DNA from: an uncultured Saprospiraceae bacterium
GTDB taxonomy: Bacteria > Bacteroidota > Bacteroidia > Chitinophagales > Saprospiraceae
NCBI GenBank assembly: GCA_937930625.1
Contig: CALHBW010000301.1
Span: 1-7,762, forward strand
Length of the DNA: 7,762 nucleotides
Reading direction: 5' to 3'
Shown: positions 1 to 6,138 of the stretch, one piece after another
How the letters are laid out: each line of letters opens with the position of its first letter
Numbering within the stretch: the stretch's first letter is position 1
The notes under the pieces: model-generated
Databases searched by the model: none
The model's input: the letters and a program-made list of their open reading frames with translations, nothing else
Told to the model about the DNA's origin: nothing
Position numbers and translations under genes: made by a program

Positions 1-130
1 AATGAATGAGTGAATAATTTTTGATTGAGCGATTTTTGATTTTAGATTGGAAGAATTTTATTGCCAAATTTAAACATGCTAATATTTTTCTATTGACGCA
101 TTATCGCATTAAAAATATTCACTCATTGAC
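1..130. repeat. Degenerate octamer-word inverted repeat element (copy 1)
   Basis: No gene is visible here. The left side is built of ~7-8 nt words beginning AATG or ATTG (AATGAGTG at 5-12, ATTGAGCG at 24-31, ATTGGAAG at 46-53). The right side is built of ATTGACGC (92-99), ATTATCGC (100-107), ATTAAAAAT (108-116), ATTCACTC (117-124). The outer ends are perfectly complementary over 12 nt: AATGAGTGAATA at 5-16 against TATTCACTCATT at 116-127. The minus-strand words AATGCGAT and AATGCGTC recur in the element at 5558-5781 in the opposite order, so the two belong to one family. The element may continue left of the window. Confidence 0.75.
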
Positions 131-168
131 AAAAAAAAACGTGTCCGTCCGAAATCGAACAAACACGT
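131..168 (-). terminator. Strong rho-independent terminator, minus strand
   Basis: Read on the minus strand, 168-156 pairs with 151-139 as a continuous 13-bp stem with an AUUU tetraloop (plus positions 152-155), followed by a run of nine U (139-131). Three of the pairs are G-U wobbles. In plus-strand RNA the same positions become A-C mismatches, and there is no T tract after the hairpin in that direction. The structure is therefore a terminator for leftward transcription only. Confidence 0.82.
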
Positions 169-246
169 CCCAAAAACCATTATGAAAAGAATAAACGAAC
201 TATGAAAACCTCTATTAATAAAACTTTATTATTGTTGTTACATATA
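131..246 (-). ncRNA. Putative small non-coding RNA between ECF-type promoter and terminator
   Basis: The minus strand has a consensus ECF-type promoter (252-277) and an intrinsic terminator ending near 131. A transcript starting a few bases downstream of the -10 element would be about 110-115 nt. The only minus-strand reading frame of note nearby, a 26-codon frame at 180-260, starts between the -35 and -10 elements, so its start codon would lie outside the transcript. A 23-codon frame from 180 runs through the terminator stem and is unlikely. I infer a small RNA or an orphan leader whose former downstream gene is gone; the sequence alone does not decide. I do not recognise an RNA family. Confidence 0.45.
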
Positions 247-251
247 GGTTT

Positions 252-277
252 TACGCTCATAGTTGGTAAAAGTTTCA
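252..277 (-). promoter_or_regulatory. ECF sigma-type promoter (TGAAAC-N16-CGTA), minus strand
   Basis: On the minus strand TGAAAC lies at plus positions 277-272 and CGTA at 255-252, with exactly 16 bases between. This equals the published Bacillus sigma-W consensus and resembles ECF-group promoters generally. The -35 is preceded by T-rich tracts (about 278-306), as is common for UP-like elements. In Bacteroidota the housekeeping promoter is different (TAnnTTTG at -7), so this would be read by an alternative sigma factor. The assignment rests on motif and spacing only. Confidence 0.55.
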
Positions 278-390
278 AAAAAAGTGAAAAAAAAATTATT
301 TTTTTTCTGAAACCATTTTACGTAAGCGCAATATACGACAAAAATCATATAAGCGCAAGTATGTATTAATAAAAATCTGTTAAATAACTC

Positions 391-1071
391 GTGGATTATC
401 TGTTACAACATATCGAGGCTTTGATATTTACAGCCGAACAACCCATTCCTTTGAAGGAAATTAAAGCTTGTCTGCAAGAAACTTTTCAGACGAAATTTAA
501 ACAAGGAGAATTGGAAGATGCCATTCAAAAGCTAATAAAAAAGTACGAAGACGATAATTTTTCTTTTGAAATTATCGAAATCGCAGAAGGTTATCAGTTT
601 CTCACAAAGGGTGCGTATCACAACACCGTTGGTACGATGCTCAAGCAACGCACCAAAAAACGCCTGTCGCGCGCGGCACTCGAAACACTGTCCATTATCG
701 CCTACAAGCAACCCGTCACGAAAAGCGAAATGGAAAAAATCAGAGGTGTGAGTTGTGATTATTCTGTTCAAAAATTGCTCGAAAAAGAACTTATCGCTAT
801 GACCGGACGTAGTGATGGTCCGGGACGACCTTTATTATATGGTACGAGCGAGAAGTTTATGGATTATTTCGGCATCAAATCCATCAAAGACCTCCCCAAA
901 ATAAAAGATTTCAAAACCGCCGATAGCGAAATCGGCGAACCTATCTCTGCCGATGAAGTCGTCGCGCAAGCAGTAGTTGACGACGTGCCGCTTACGCCAA
1001 ATGTACCTGTGCCGGAAGGGGAAGCGCAAGCAGATTTGCCCAAAGAAGAAATAATAAGTGAAGAAGAATAA
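391..1071 (+). CDS. scpB: Segregation and condensation protein B (ScpB)
   Basis: ScpB is the winged-helix kleisin-binding subunit of the bacterial SMC-ScpAB condensin. As a dimer it bridges ScpA and helps compact and segregate the chromosome at the nucleoid. The 226-residue product shows the usual N-terminal winged helix (about 1-75, beginning LLQHIEALIFTAEQPI), then a second winged helix with the hallmark ALETLSIIAYKQPVT (96-110), IRGV (117-120) and GRPLLYGTS (144-152). Residues ~175-226 form an acidic, Ala/Pro/Glu-rich tail beyond the core, probably disordered, which makes the protein slightly longer than the minimal family member. The start is GTG at 391: an in-frame TAA lies six bases upstream (385-387) and the alignable region begins at once. 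No Shine-Dalgarno is seen. Only two bases separate its stop from the next start, so the following cassette is probably co-transcribed. Confidence 0.93.
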   Translation: MDYLLQHIEALIFTAEQPIPLKEIKACLQETFQTKFKQGELEDAIQKLIKKYEDDNFSFEIIEIAEGYQFLTKGAYHNTVGTMLKQRTKKRLSRAALETLSIIAYKQPVTKSEMEKIRGVSCDYSVQKLLEKELIAMTGRSDGPGRPLLYGTSEKFMDYFGIKSIKDLPKIKDFKTADSEIGEPISADEVVAQAVVDDVPLTPNVPVPEGEAQADLPKEEIISEEE

Positions 1072-1073
1072 AA

Positions 1074-1898
1074 ATGTACCAACCTACTCATCTGTATTAC
1101 ATGAACACGATACAGTGTAATCAAAGATGCACAAAGTGTTCCCATTGGAAATATAAAGACAAGGCAGACAGACTACCAACTCATAAAATTATCAATGCGA
1201 TTCTATCAATTCCAACAATAAAAGAATTGTGTATAGTTGGTGGTGAACCCTTATTATTTAAAGAAGAAATTTACGAGATACTAAGCGGAATTTCCAAAAC
1301 GGAAATAAGGACAATAATCATCACTAACGGCGTACCAATGGATATGGAATTTATTGGCGAAGTATCAAAGTATGATATTCATATCGTTGTTTCTATTGAC
1401 ACTATGGATAGTGAATTTTGGAAATTTGTTAGGGGTGCTAACTCATATGATAAAGTTTTCAAGAATCTTGAATATGCAATAGATGTTTTGCCTTCACCTC
1501 AAATCAGTATTCAGTCTGTTTTATCAAAAGAAACACAACCACACATGGAAGCCGTCAGTGAATACGCAAAAAGTAAGGGAGTTTATCATTCTATACAAGA
1601 CTATATCACAGAGGGTTTTGAGGGATATTGGACACCATTGGAGCAGAAGAAAGCGTTTGTACCTGATACTGAACAGCAATGTTATGCTGCGGATAGAAAT
1701 TTATCTATTGTACAAAATGGGGATGTATATACTTGTTTTCAGCAAAATTGGATTGAAGACTGTGAAAAACCGTTGGGAAATTTGAACTCTCAAGAAATGA
1801 CCGATATACTTTCCTCTGATTATGCCCTCCGGGTTAGTCAGAAAATGAGGGTATGTAACCTACCTTGTAAAGTATTAAAATGCAATACAAAGAACTAA
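1074..1898 (+). CDS. Radical SAM protein with degenerate SPASM/twitch C-terminus
   Basis: The 274-residue enzyme carries the radical SAM cluster motif C15-x3-C19-x2-C22, then GGEP at 56-59 (SAM contact), TNG at 84-86 and SID at 107-109, the usual order of a partial TIM barrel. The C-terminus has the auxiliary-cluster signature C203-x12-G216-x4-C221, an extra C230, and a terminal C261, C265, C270. This resembles SPASM but has non-standard spacing (x3 then x4). Such proteins bind one or more extra [4Fe-4S] clusters and usually modify peptides, proteins or sugars through a 5'-deoxyadenosyl radical; the substrate here is unknown. The start at 1074 lies two bases after the scpB stop. Met10 (1101) is an alternative that keeps the cluster motif. 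The stop overlaps the next gene in TAATG, implying translational coupling. Base composition is more AT-rich than scpB, suggesting transfer. Confidence 0.85.
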   Translation: MYQPTHLYYMNTIQCNQRCTKCSHWKYKDKADRLPTHKIINAILSIPTIKELCIVGGEPLLFKEEIYEILSGISKTEIRTIIITNGVPMDMEFIGEVSKYDIHIVVSIDTMDSEFWKFVRGANSYDKVFKNLEYAIDVLPSPQISIQSVLSKETQPHMEAVSEYAKSKGVYHSIQDYITEGFEGYWTPLEQKKAFVPDTEQQCYAADRNLSIVQNGDVYTCFQQNWIEDCEKPLGNLNSQEMTDILSSDYALRVSQKMRVCNLPCKVLKCNTKN

Positions 1899-2824
1899 TG
1901 AAATTCGAGGAAGTCATCATAGAATTGAGTTATAATTGCAATTTGAGCTGCTCTATGTGTGGTTTTGGAAAGCATGTTAACCCATTTCACAAAAATAAAT
2001 TTCTGTCATTTGATACATACAAAAAAATACTACATCAAATAGGTAGCATTACTCAAACTGTCAGATTGAACGGACGTGGTGAAAGTACAATACATCCTGA
2101 TTTTAAAGAAATTGTGAATTATACAAAATCACAGTTTCCAAATTTAAATATCAACCTGTTTTCAAATATGTCTTTTCGTAATGATAAAATCCTGCAAAGT
2201 CTCACCGAGAATGACGTACAATTATTTATTTCTATGGATAGCCCCTATGAAGATGAATTAGTTGAAATCAGGAAAGGTGCAAGATACGAGTATATGATTC
2301 ACAACATAGAGCAGTTGAAAGTGTTGAAAAAACGTCCATTTATTATTTTTACCATTCAAGAAGAAAATCTATTACAAATCTATGATATGGCGGAATTTTC
2401 CTACAAAAATAACTGCCATATATTGTATAATACGATAAGAAGAGATGAGGGAATTGAAAAATTTATTGACCTTGTAAAACAGCATAAAGCATTAATTATC
2501 AATCAATTTGAACAGGCAAGTAAATTGTATGAGGAAAATAATTTGCAATTGCATTTTCCTGACCAATTAGCCGGAATCGAATTAAAAGCGGCTCATGCGA
2601 ATAAAACACATGGCAGTATGAAAAGCTGTCCGATTTTGGATAAAGAATTGTGCATCCTCTATGACGGCACAGTTACCCCTTGTAATATGTTCAATCCTTA
2701 TGTGTATGGAAATATCCTGAATGAAGGACTGAATCAAATTTGGAAAGGGCAAAAAAGAATGGATTTTTTAACCTCGCACAAGTATCATTATTATTGTAAT
2801 AATTGTGCAAATCTTGGAACGTAA
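1898..2824 (+). CDS. Second radical SAM protein with twitch-type C-terminus
   Basis: This 308-residue enzyme shows C14-x3-C18-x2-C21, then GRGES at 59-63 in the position of the canonical GGEP/GxGEP motif, SNM at 89-91 and SMD at 112-114. The C-terminus has C244-x12-G257-x4-C262 followed by C300-x2-C303, and the protein ends five residues later. Four cysteines suffice for a single auxiliary [4Fe-4S] cluster (twitch type), not the two of full SPASM. I chose ATG 1898, which overlaps the upstream stop as TAATG. An upstream in-frame ATG at 1880 would add six residues and overlap by 19 nt. It is only distantly similar to the preceding enzyme, so the pair is not a recent duplication. A 60-base row (2461-2520) counts 17 G+C, about 28%. 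The reaction is unknown; acting with the neighbouring glycosyltransferase on a sugar, lipid carrier or peptide is inference. Confidence 0.85.
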   Translation: MKFEEVIIELSYNCNLSCSMCGFGKHVNPFHKNKFLSFDTYKKILHQIGSITQTVRLNGRGESTIHPDFKEIVNYTKSQFPNLNINLFSNMSFRNDKILQSLTENDVQLFISMDSPYEDELVEIRKGARYEYMIHNIEQLKVLKKRPFIIFTIQEENLLQIYDMAEFSYKNNCHILYNTIRRDEGIEKFIDLVKQHKALIINQFEQASKLYEENNLQLHFPDQLAGIELKAAHANKTHGSMKSCPILDKELCILYDGTVTPCNMFNPYVYGNILNEGLNQIWKGQKRMDFLTSHKYHYYCNNCANLGT

Positions 2825-3783
2825 TGAGCTCAATTTCGCATTTACCTTATGGAAAAGTGTTAGATTATTGGTACGAAAAATTAGAGGGAAATAAAAATAG
2901 AACTAAATTTTTGATGACCAAATTCATCGAAATATTCACCTTCAAACCCAAAAATATTTCAATAAATCAAGACTTCAAATTCATTGATTTTCCAGACGGT
3001 AAAAAACATAATTTGCCCATAAAAGCTAAAATTGGTGTTGTTGTGCCAATCTATATCAAATCAGATAAGAATTTGAAAGATTTACAAAATCTATTTCAAT
3101 CTATTTTCAATTTAGAATACCAACCTGATGTTGTAATTTTGATAGATGATTGTTCACCAATGAATTATGAATATCCAAGCCATTTTATACAATTTGTACA
3201 GCAGAAAAACTCAGGCCCTGCAAAAGCGAGAAACAAAGGAATTGAATTAGCACTCCAACAAAAAGTGGACATCATCGCATTTACTGATTCTGATTGTATT
3301 TTGGATAAAGAATGGACTAAACAAATTATATTTCATTTTCAAAAAGATAAAAACTGTGCAGTGGTTTCGGGTAATACCATTTCGTTTGATAAAAATTGGC
3401 TTGGGACTTACCACAATATTAATGGGACATTAAACGGGCGAAAATTTAAAGCATCTGATAGATTACTATACGGAACTACTGCGAATTTAGCAATCACCTC
3501 AGAGGTTGGTCAACAGATTAAGTTTAATGAGCAATTTCCAAATGCGGCGGGGGAAGATATTGAGTTCTGTTTTAAAGCAAATAGAGCCGGATTTGAAATC
3601 AAGTTTAACGAAAAAGCTATCGTAAATCACCATTATGGATATACTAAGAATTTTTTTGGTAATTTGCGAAAATTCCGAAGACAATTTATAAAATACGCAA
3701 AAGGGGAAAGAATTTTGCTCGAACAAGTTCCTGAATATTATATTTATTTTGATAAAACAGAAGAAATCAATCCGTTCAGGTGA
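2824..3783 (+). CDS. Family 2 glycosyltransferase with N-terminal extension
   Basis: The 319-residue product contains a GT-A fold typical of glycosyltransferase family 2, inverting enzymes that use nucleotide sugars. VVVPIY lies at 72-77, DDCS at 108-111, NSGPAKARNKG at 129-139, the metal-binding TDSDC (DxD) at 154-158, the GEDIEF general-base region at 243-248, and a His pair at 269-270. No transmembrane segment is seen, so it is probably cytosolic or peripheral. About 69 residues precede the fold, which in most GT2 proteins begins near residue 1; this extension matches nothing I recognise. The ATG at 2824 overlaps the upstream stop as TAATG. An in-frame ATG at 2803 is possible but would overlap by 22 nt. 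The NSGPAxARN loop resembles that of the mycofactocin glycosyltransferase MftF, a GT2 that works with a radical SAM enzyme, but this is family resemblance only. The row 3121-3180 counts 19 G+C of 60. Confidence 0.88.
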   Translation: MSSISHLPYGKVLDYWYEKLEGNKNRTKFLMTKFIEIFTFKPKNISINQDFKFIDFPDGKKHNLPIKAKIGVVVPIYIKSDKNLKDLQNLFQSIFNLEYQPDVVILIDDCSPMNYEYPSHFIQFVQQKNSGPAKARNKGIELALQQKVDIIAFTDSDCILDKEWTKQIIFHFQKDKNCAVVSGNTISFDKNWLGTYHNINGTLNGRKFKASDRLLYGTTANLAITSEVGQQIKFNEQFPNAAGEDIEFCFKANRAGFEIKFNEKAIVNHHYGYTKNFFGNLRKFRRQFIKYAKGERILLEQVPEYYIYFDKTEEINPFR

Positions 3784-3801
3784 AAAATATCGTCAATCAC
3801 A

Positions 3802-4563
3802 ATGCCAAATTATAATAAAAAAAATAATAAACAGATAGAAGCCCCCGCCAAACCACCGCGTCTCAACAAATACGTCGCCAACGCAGGTATCTGTTCGCGC
3901 CGCAAGGCAGACGAGCATATCAAAAAGGGTTTGGTGCAGGTCAATGATGTCGTAGTACGTGAAATGGGCTACCGCGTACAACCCGGCGAAGTGGTCAAAT
4001 TTGAAGGAAAAGTCATTGAACCCGAAAAAAATAAGGTCTATATCCTGATGAACAAACCCAAAAATGTTGTCACCACTGTCAGCGACGAAAAGGCGCGAAA
4101 AACCGTCATGGAAATTGTCAAAAATGCTTGCACCGAGCGCATCTATCCCGTCGGACGATTGGATAGAAATACAACGGGTTTGCTGCTGTTGACCAATGAC
4201 GGTTCACTTGCCGACAAGCTCATGCATCCTCGCAATGGTGTCCGCAAAATTTATCATGTTACATTGGACAAACCCGTTACGAAAAAACACATCCAAGCCA
4301 TCCGCGACGGCATCACACTCGAAGACGGCGATGTAATGGTCGATAAAGTCAGTTACATTAAAGAAGATGATAAGACTCTCATTAGCATAGAAATACATAT
4401 TGGTAGAAATCGTATCGTCAGGCGTATTTTTGAGCATTTTGATTATGCTGTAAAAAAACTAGACCGCGTATATTACGGCGGATTGACCAAGAAAAATATT
4501 ACACGCGGCTACTGGCGAAATTTGACCGAAAAAGAAGTCATTATGCTAAAACATTTTTCTTAA
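3802..4563 (+). CDS. rluB: rRNA pseudouridine synthase, RluB/RsuA family
   Basis: The 253-residue enzyme isomerises uridine to pseudouridine in ribosomal RNA. An S4 RNA-binding domain spans about 20-68 (RLNKYVANAGICSRRKAD, KGLVQVN), and the RsuA/RluB catalytic domain follows from about 79. The family signature GRLDRNTTGLLLLTNDG has its catalytic aspartate at D121, and the C-terminal GRNRIVRRIFEHF supplies the usual basic helix. The first ~18 residues are a Lys/Asn-rich, low-complexity extension. RluB (23S rRNA helix 89) is the likely role because this subfamily commonly follows scpB, but RluE or RsuA specificity cannot be excluded. The start is ATG 3802, 18 bases after the glycosyltransferase stop, without a clear Shine-Dalgarno. 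Composition returns to a higher GC (29 of 60 in 3901-3960). Confidence 0.9.
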   Translation: MPNYNKKNNKQIEAPAKPPRLNKYVANAGICSRRKADEHIKKGLVQVNDVVVREMGYRVQPGEVVKFEGKVIEPEKNKVYILMNKPKNVVTTVSDEKARKTVMEIVKNACTERIYPVGRLDRNTTGLLLLTNDGSLADKLMHPRNGVRKIYHVTLDKPVTKKHIQAIRDGITLEDGDVMVDKVSYIKEDDKTLISIEIHIGRNRIVRRIFEHFDYAVKKLDRVYYGGLTKKNITRGYWRNLTEKEVIMLKHFS

Positions 4564-4696
4564 CGTAGCGTATGCGTCTCGCTTGCGTCCGTAGCATAAT
4601 GCCTCCGGCTTGTGCAGCACCAAGTTCCGTCAGGTAGAGAAAATTCATGAATTTTCTCTACCTGACGTGGCGCAAGCCAGAGGCATTACGCTACGG
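4564..4696. repeat. REP-like palindromic element, three motif copies around a perfect palindrome
   Basis: A ~24-25 nt motif of the form CGTAGCrTAATGCCTC...GGCTTG occurs as two imperfect direct copies (4564-4587 and 4590-4615) and once inverted (4670-4695). The second and third copies pair as 25-nt arms with 22 identities. Between them lies a perfect 38-nt palindrome at 4629-4666 (19-nt arms, no loop, centre at 4647/4648). The array starts directly after the rluB stop and ends eight bases before the next start. A five-T run follows the right arm (4697-4701), so the folded RNA could also terminate rluB transcription. This is the form of RAYT-mobilised REP/BIME or MITE-type elements; no transposase gene is present in the window. 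Confidence 0.85.
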
Positions 4697-4704
4697 TTTT
4701 TGTT

Positions 4705-5544
4705 ATGCGAACATTCCAACCACGCGAAATATTCCTCCTTCGTTTGCTCACCTTTTGCGTTTTTGCAGGTCGGGCGTGGCAGCATATTTTTTGGGATATA
4801 CCTATCCGCGCTTTTGCATGGGACGAAGGGCTGCTCAAAACTCCCGTCGAAGCACTCACTAATCTGACTTGGCAGGAATACGTTACAAGTATGACGGTAG
4901 ATACATGGCTGCAAGGTATCGCGCAAGGCTTGGGTTGCTTGTGTGTGGCATGTGCAGTGGCGACGTGGTGCATCACACCGACTCGCAAGTGGCTCGGTAC
5001 TTTGCTCAAAATCGGCGGTGGCTATCTCATTCTGCTTTTTTTGATGTATTGGAAAGAGCGTTTTCAGAGTGTGGGCATGTTTGTCGAACATACTTTGCAA
5101 TGGGCTACGCCTTTTTTACTCGTCCATATCATTTTCCAACAAAAAAATACGAAGCAGTTTCGTTTTTGGGTAAAAACCGCGATTGCGCTTACCTTCATCG
5201 GACATGGTTTGTATGCTTTTGGTTACTATCCCGTTCCCGGTAATTTTGTGGAAATGATGGTCGGAACATTTCATCTTGCTGACAATCAGGCACTTTGGTG
5301 GCTCAAAGTCGCGGGAGTTATCGACTTCATTGCCGCGGCGGCTTTATTTATTCCCTCCCTGATGCGTCCTGCAATCTGGTATTGTATTTTATGGGGAACA
5401 CTAACTGCCCTCGCACGTATCGTCTCCAATTTCACCTTTGACCTTCCGTTTGATAGCCTCCACCAATGGCTGCACGAAACCATTTTTCGCCTTCCGCACG
5501 GCGGCATCCCTTTATTATTGTTATGGTTGATAAAAAAAGAGTAA
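4705..5544 (+). CDS. Polytopic inner-membrane protein, possibly DoxX-like
   Basis: The 279-residue product is strongly hydrophobic with about seven candidate membrane segments: ~9-30, 70-91, 97-116, 130-144, 156-175, 199-217 and 222-242, plus a short hydrophobic C-terminal stretch near 263-276. The segment TFIGHGLYAFGYYP (163-176), followed by an amphipathic linker and WLKVAGVIDFIAAAALFIP (199-217), resembles the core of the DoxX/DoxX-like superfamily, whose members are often linked to quinone or redox functions. I hold this family call weakly. There is no cleavable signal peptide or catalytic motif I can name. The start is ATG 4705, immediately after the palindromic element. No Shine-Dalgarno is visible. 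Base composition is similar to rluB. It stands alone between two repeat regions, so its transcription unit cannot be deduced. A plain membrane protein of unknown function is the safe reading. Confidence 0.8.
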   Translation: MRTFQPREIFLLRLLTFCVFAGRAWQHIFWDIPIRAFAWDEGLLKTPVEALTNLTWQEYVTSMTVDTWLQGIAQGLGCLCVACAVATWCITPTRKWLGTLLKIGGGYLILLFLMYWKERFQSVGMFVEHTLQWATPFLLVHIIFQQKNTKQFRFWVKTAIALTFIGHGLYAFGYYPVPGNFVEMMVGTFHLADNQALWWLKVAGVIDFIAAAALFIPSLMRPAIWYCILWGTLTALARIVSNFTFDLPFDSLHQWLHETIFRLPHGGIPLLLLWLIKKE

Positions 5545-5557
5545 TTTTGCGGGAGGC

Positions 5558-5781
5558 AATGAGTGAATGAGTGAATTTTGAATGAGTGAATGTTTTTAAT
5601 GCGTCAATGCGATAATGCTACAATGCGTTAATGTTCTTCAATGAATGAATTTAAATAAGTGAATGTTTTTAATGCGAAAAAAGGAAAATATTAACGTATT
5701 ATATAATTCACTCATTAAATATTCACTCATTCACTCATTAAATATTCACTCATTCAGTCATTCAAAATTCACTCATTACAC
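5558..5781. repeat. Octamer-word hairpin array filling the intergenic gap (copy 2)
   Basis: The left half is a run of AATG-led words, mostly 8 nt: AATGAGTG (5558, 5566, 5581), AATTTTG (5574), AATGCGTC (5598), AATGCGAT (5606), AATGCTAC (5614), AATGCGTT (5622), AATGAATG (5640). The right half is the complementary alphabet: ATTCACTC (5706, 5721, 5729, 5744, 5767), ATTAAAT (5714, 5737), ATTCAGTC (5752), ATTCAAA (5760), ATTACAC (5775). The 26-nt segments 5566-5591 and 5752-5777 are reverse complements with one mismatch. The last word ends directly at the ATG of the next gene (5782). No coding frame or recognisable promoter was found between 5545 and 5781. Confidence 0.88.
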
Positions 5782-6138
5782 ATGGAAGATTGGGAATTAG
5801 ATTTTGAATGGTTGCGGGTGCGCCATTTGGTAAAAGACATTTTCGGCAAAGATAAATTGCCGGATATGCAAGCTGTCTTGTTTGCTATCGGCATACAGGA
5901 ATTGGGTAGGATGGAAGACGAATTTACGAAGGAACAAAAACAGGATTTGATGCACATTGCGGTGTGTCGCTTGTTGAGTTACGATGGCTATTACGAATTT
6001 GAAGGACGCGACCAAGATGGCTGGCCCCACTGGAAAGCCCTCCGACCAATACCCGAAAAAGGCGTCGAAAATCAAGAGGGAATGTTGAAGGAATATGTGA
6101 TAAAATATTTTAAAGAATGGGAAGATGAAGAAGAGTGA
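5782..6138 (+). CDS. Conserved-looking hypothetical protein, 118 residues
   Basis: I do not recognise a named family. The product is small, acidic and aromatic-rich, with no signal peptide or membrane segment, so it is probably cytosolic. It appears mostly helical: an N-terminal part (MEDWELDFEWLRVRHLVKD), a central helix DLMHIAVCRLLS (55-66), a compact GYYEFEGRDQDGWPHW motif (69-84) rich in aromatic and charged residues, and a C-terminal helix ending in an EDEEE tail. The even spread of aromatic residues and normal codon use argue for a real gene; I believe similar small proteins occur in Bacteroidota, but could not check. The ATG at 5782 follows the last repeat word with no room for a Shine-Dalgarno outside the array. 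The A of its TGA stop is the first base of the next array (6138). Confidence 0.78.
   Translation: MEDWELDFEWLRVRHLVKDIFGKDKLPDMQAVLFAIGIQELGRMEDEFTKEQKQDLMHIAVCRLLSYDGYYEFEGRDQDGWPHWKALRPIPEKGVENQEGMLKEYVIKYFKEWEDEEE

Noticed and set aside
65..72. TAAATTTG on the minus strand, matching the Bacteroidota -7 promoter consensus TAnnTTTG
   Set aside because: No TTTG-type -33 element is found at the right distance upstream, and a single short AT-rich match is expected by chance.
180..260. Minus-strand 26-codon frame ending just before the terminator
   Set aside because: Its start codon lies between the -35 and -10 elements, so it would not be inside the predicted transcript.
202..369. Plus-strand 55-codon frame upstream of scpB beginning MKTSINKTLLLLLH
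   Set aside because: It overlies the minus-strand ECF-type promoter and long A/T homopolymer tracts. Its composition reflects those tracts, and it matches no family I know. A small membrane peptide cannot be excluded.
4645..5100. Minus-strand 151-codon frame, and related frames at 4647-4862 and 4686-5009
   Set aside because: They overlap the membrane-protein gene, lack coding character and run into the palindromic element; they are shadows of the real gene.
5558..5781. CRISPR array
   Set aside because: Units are ~8 nt with no unique spacers of 25-40 nt, and no cas genes are present.
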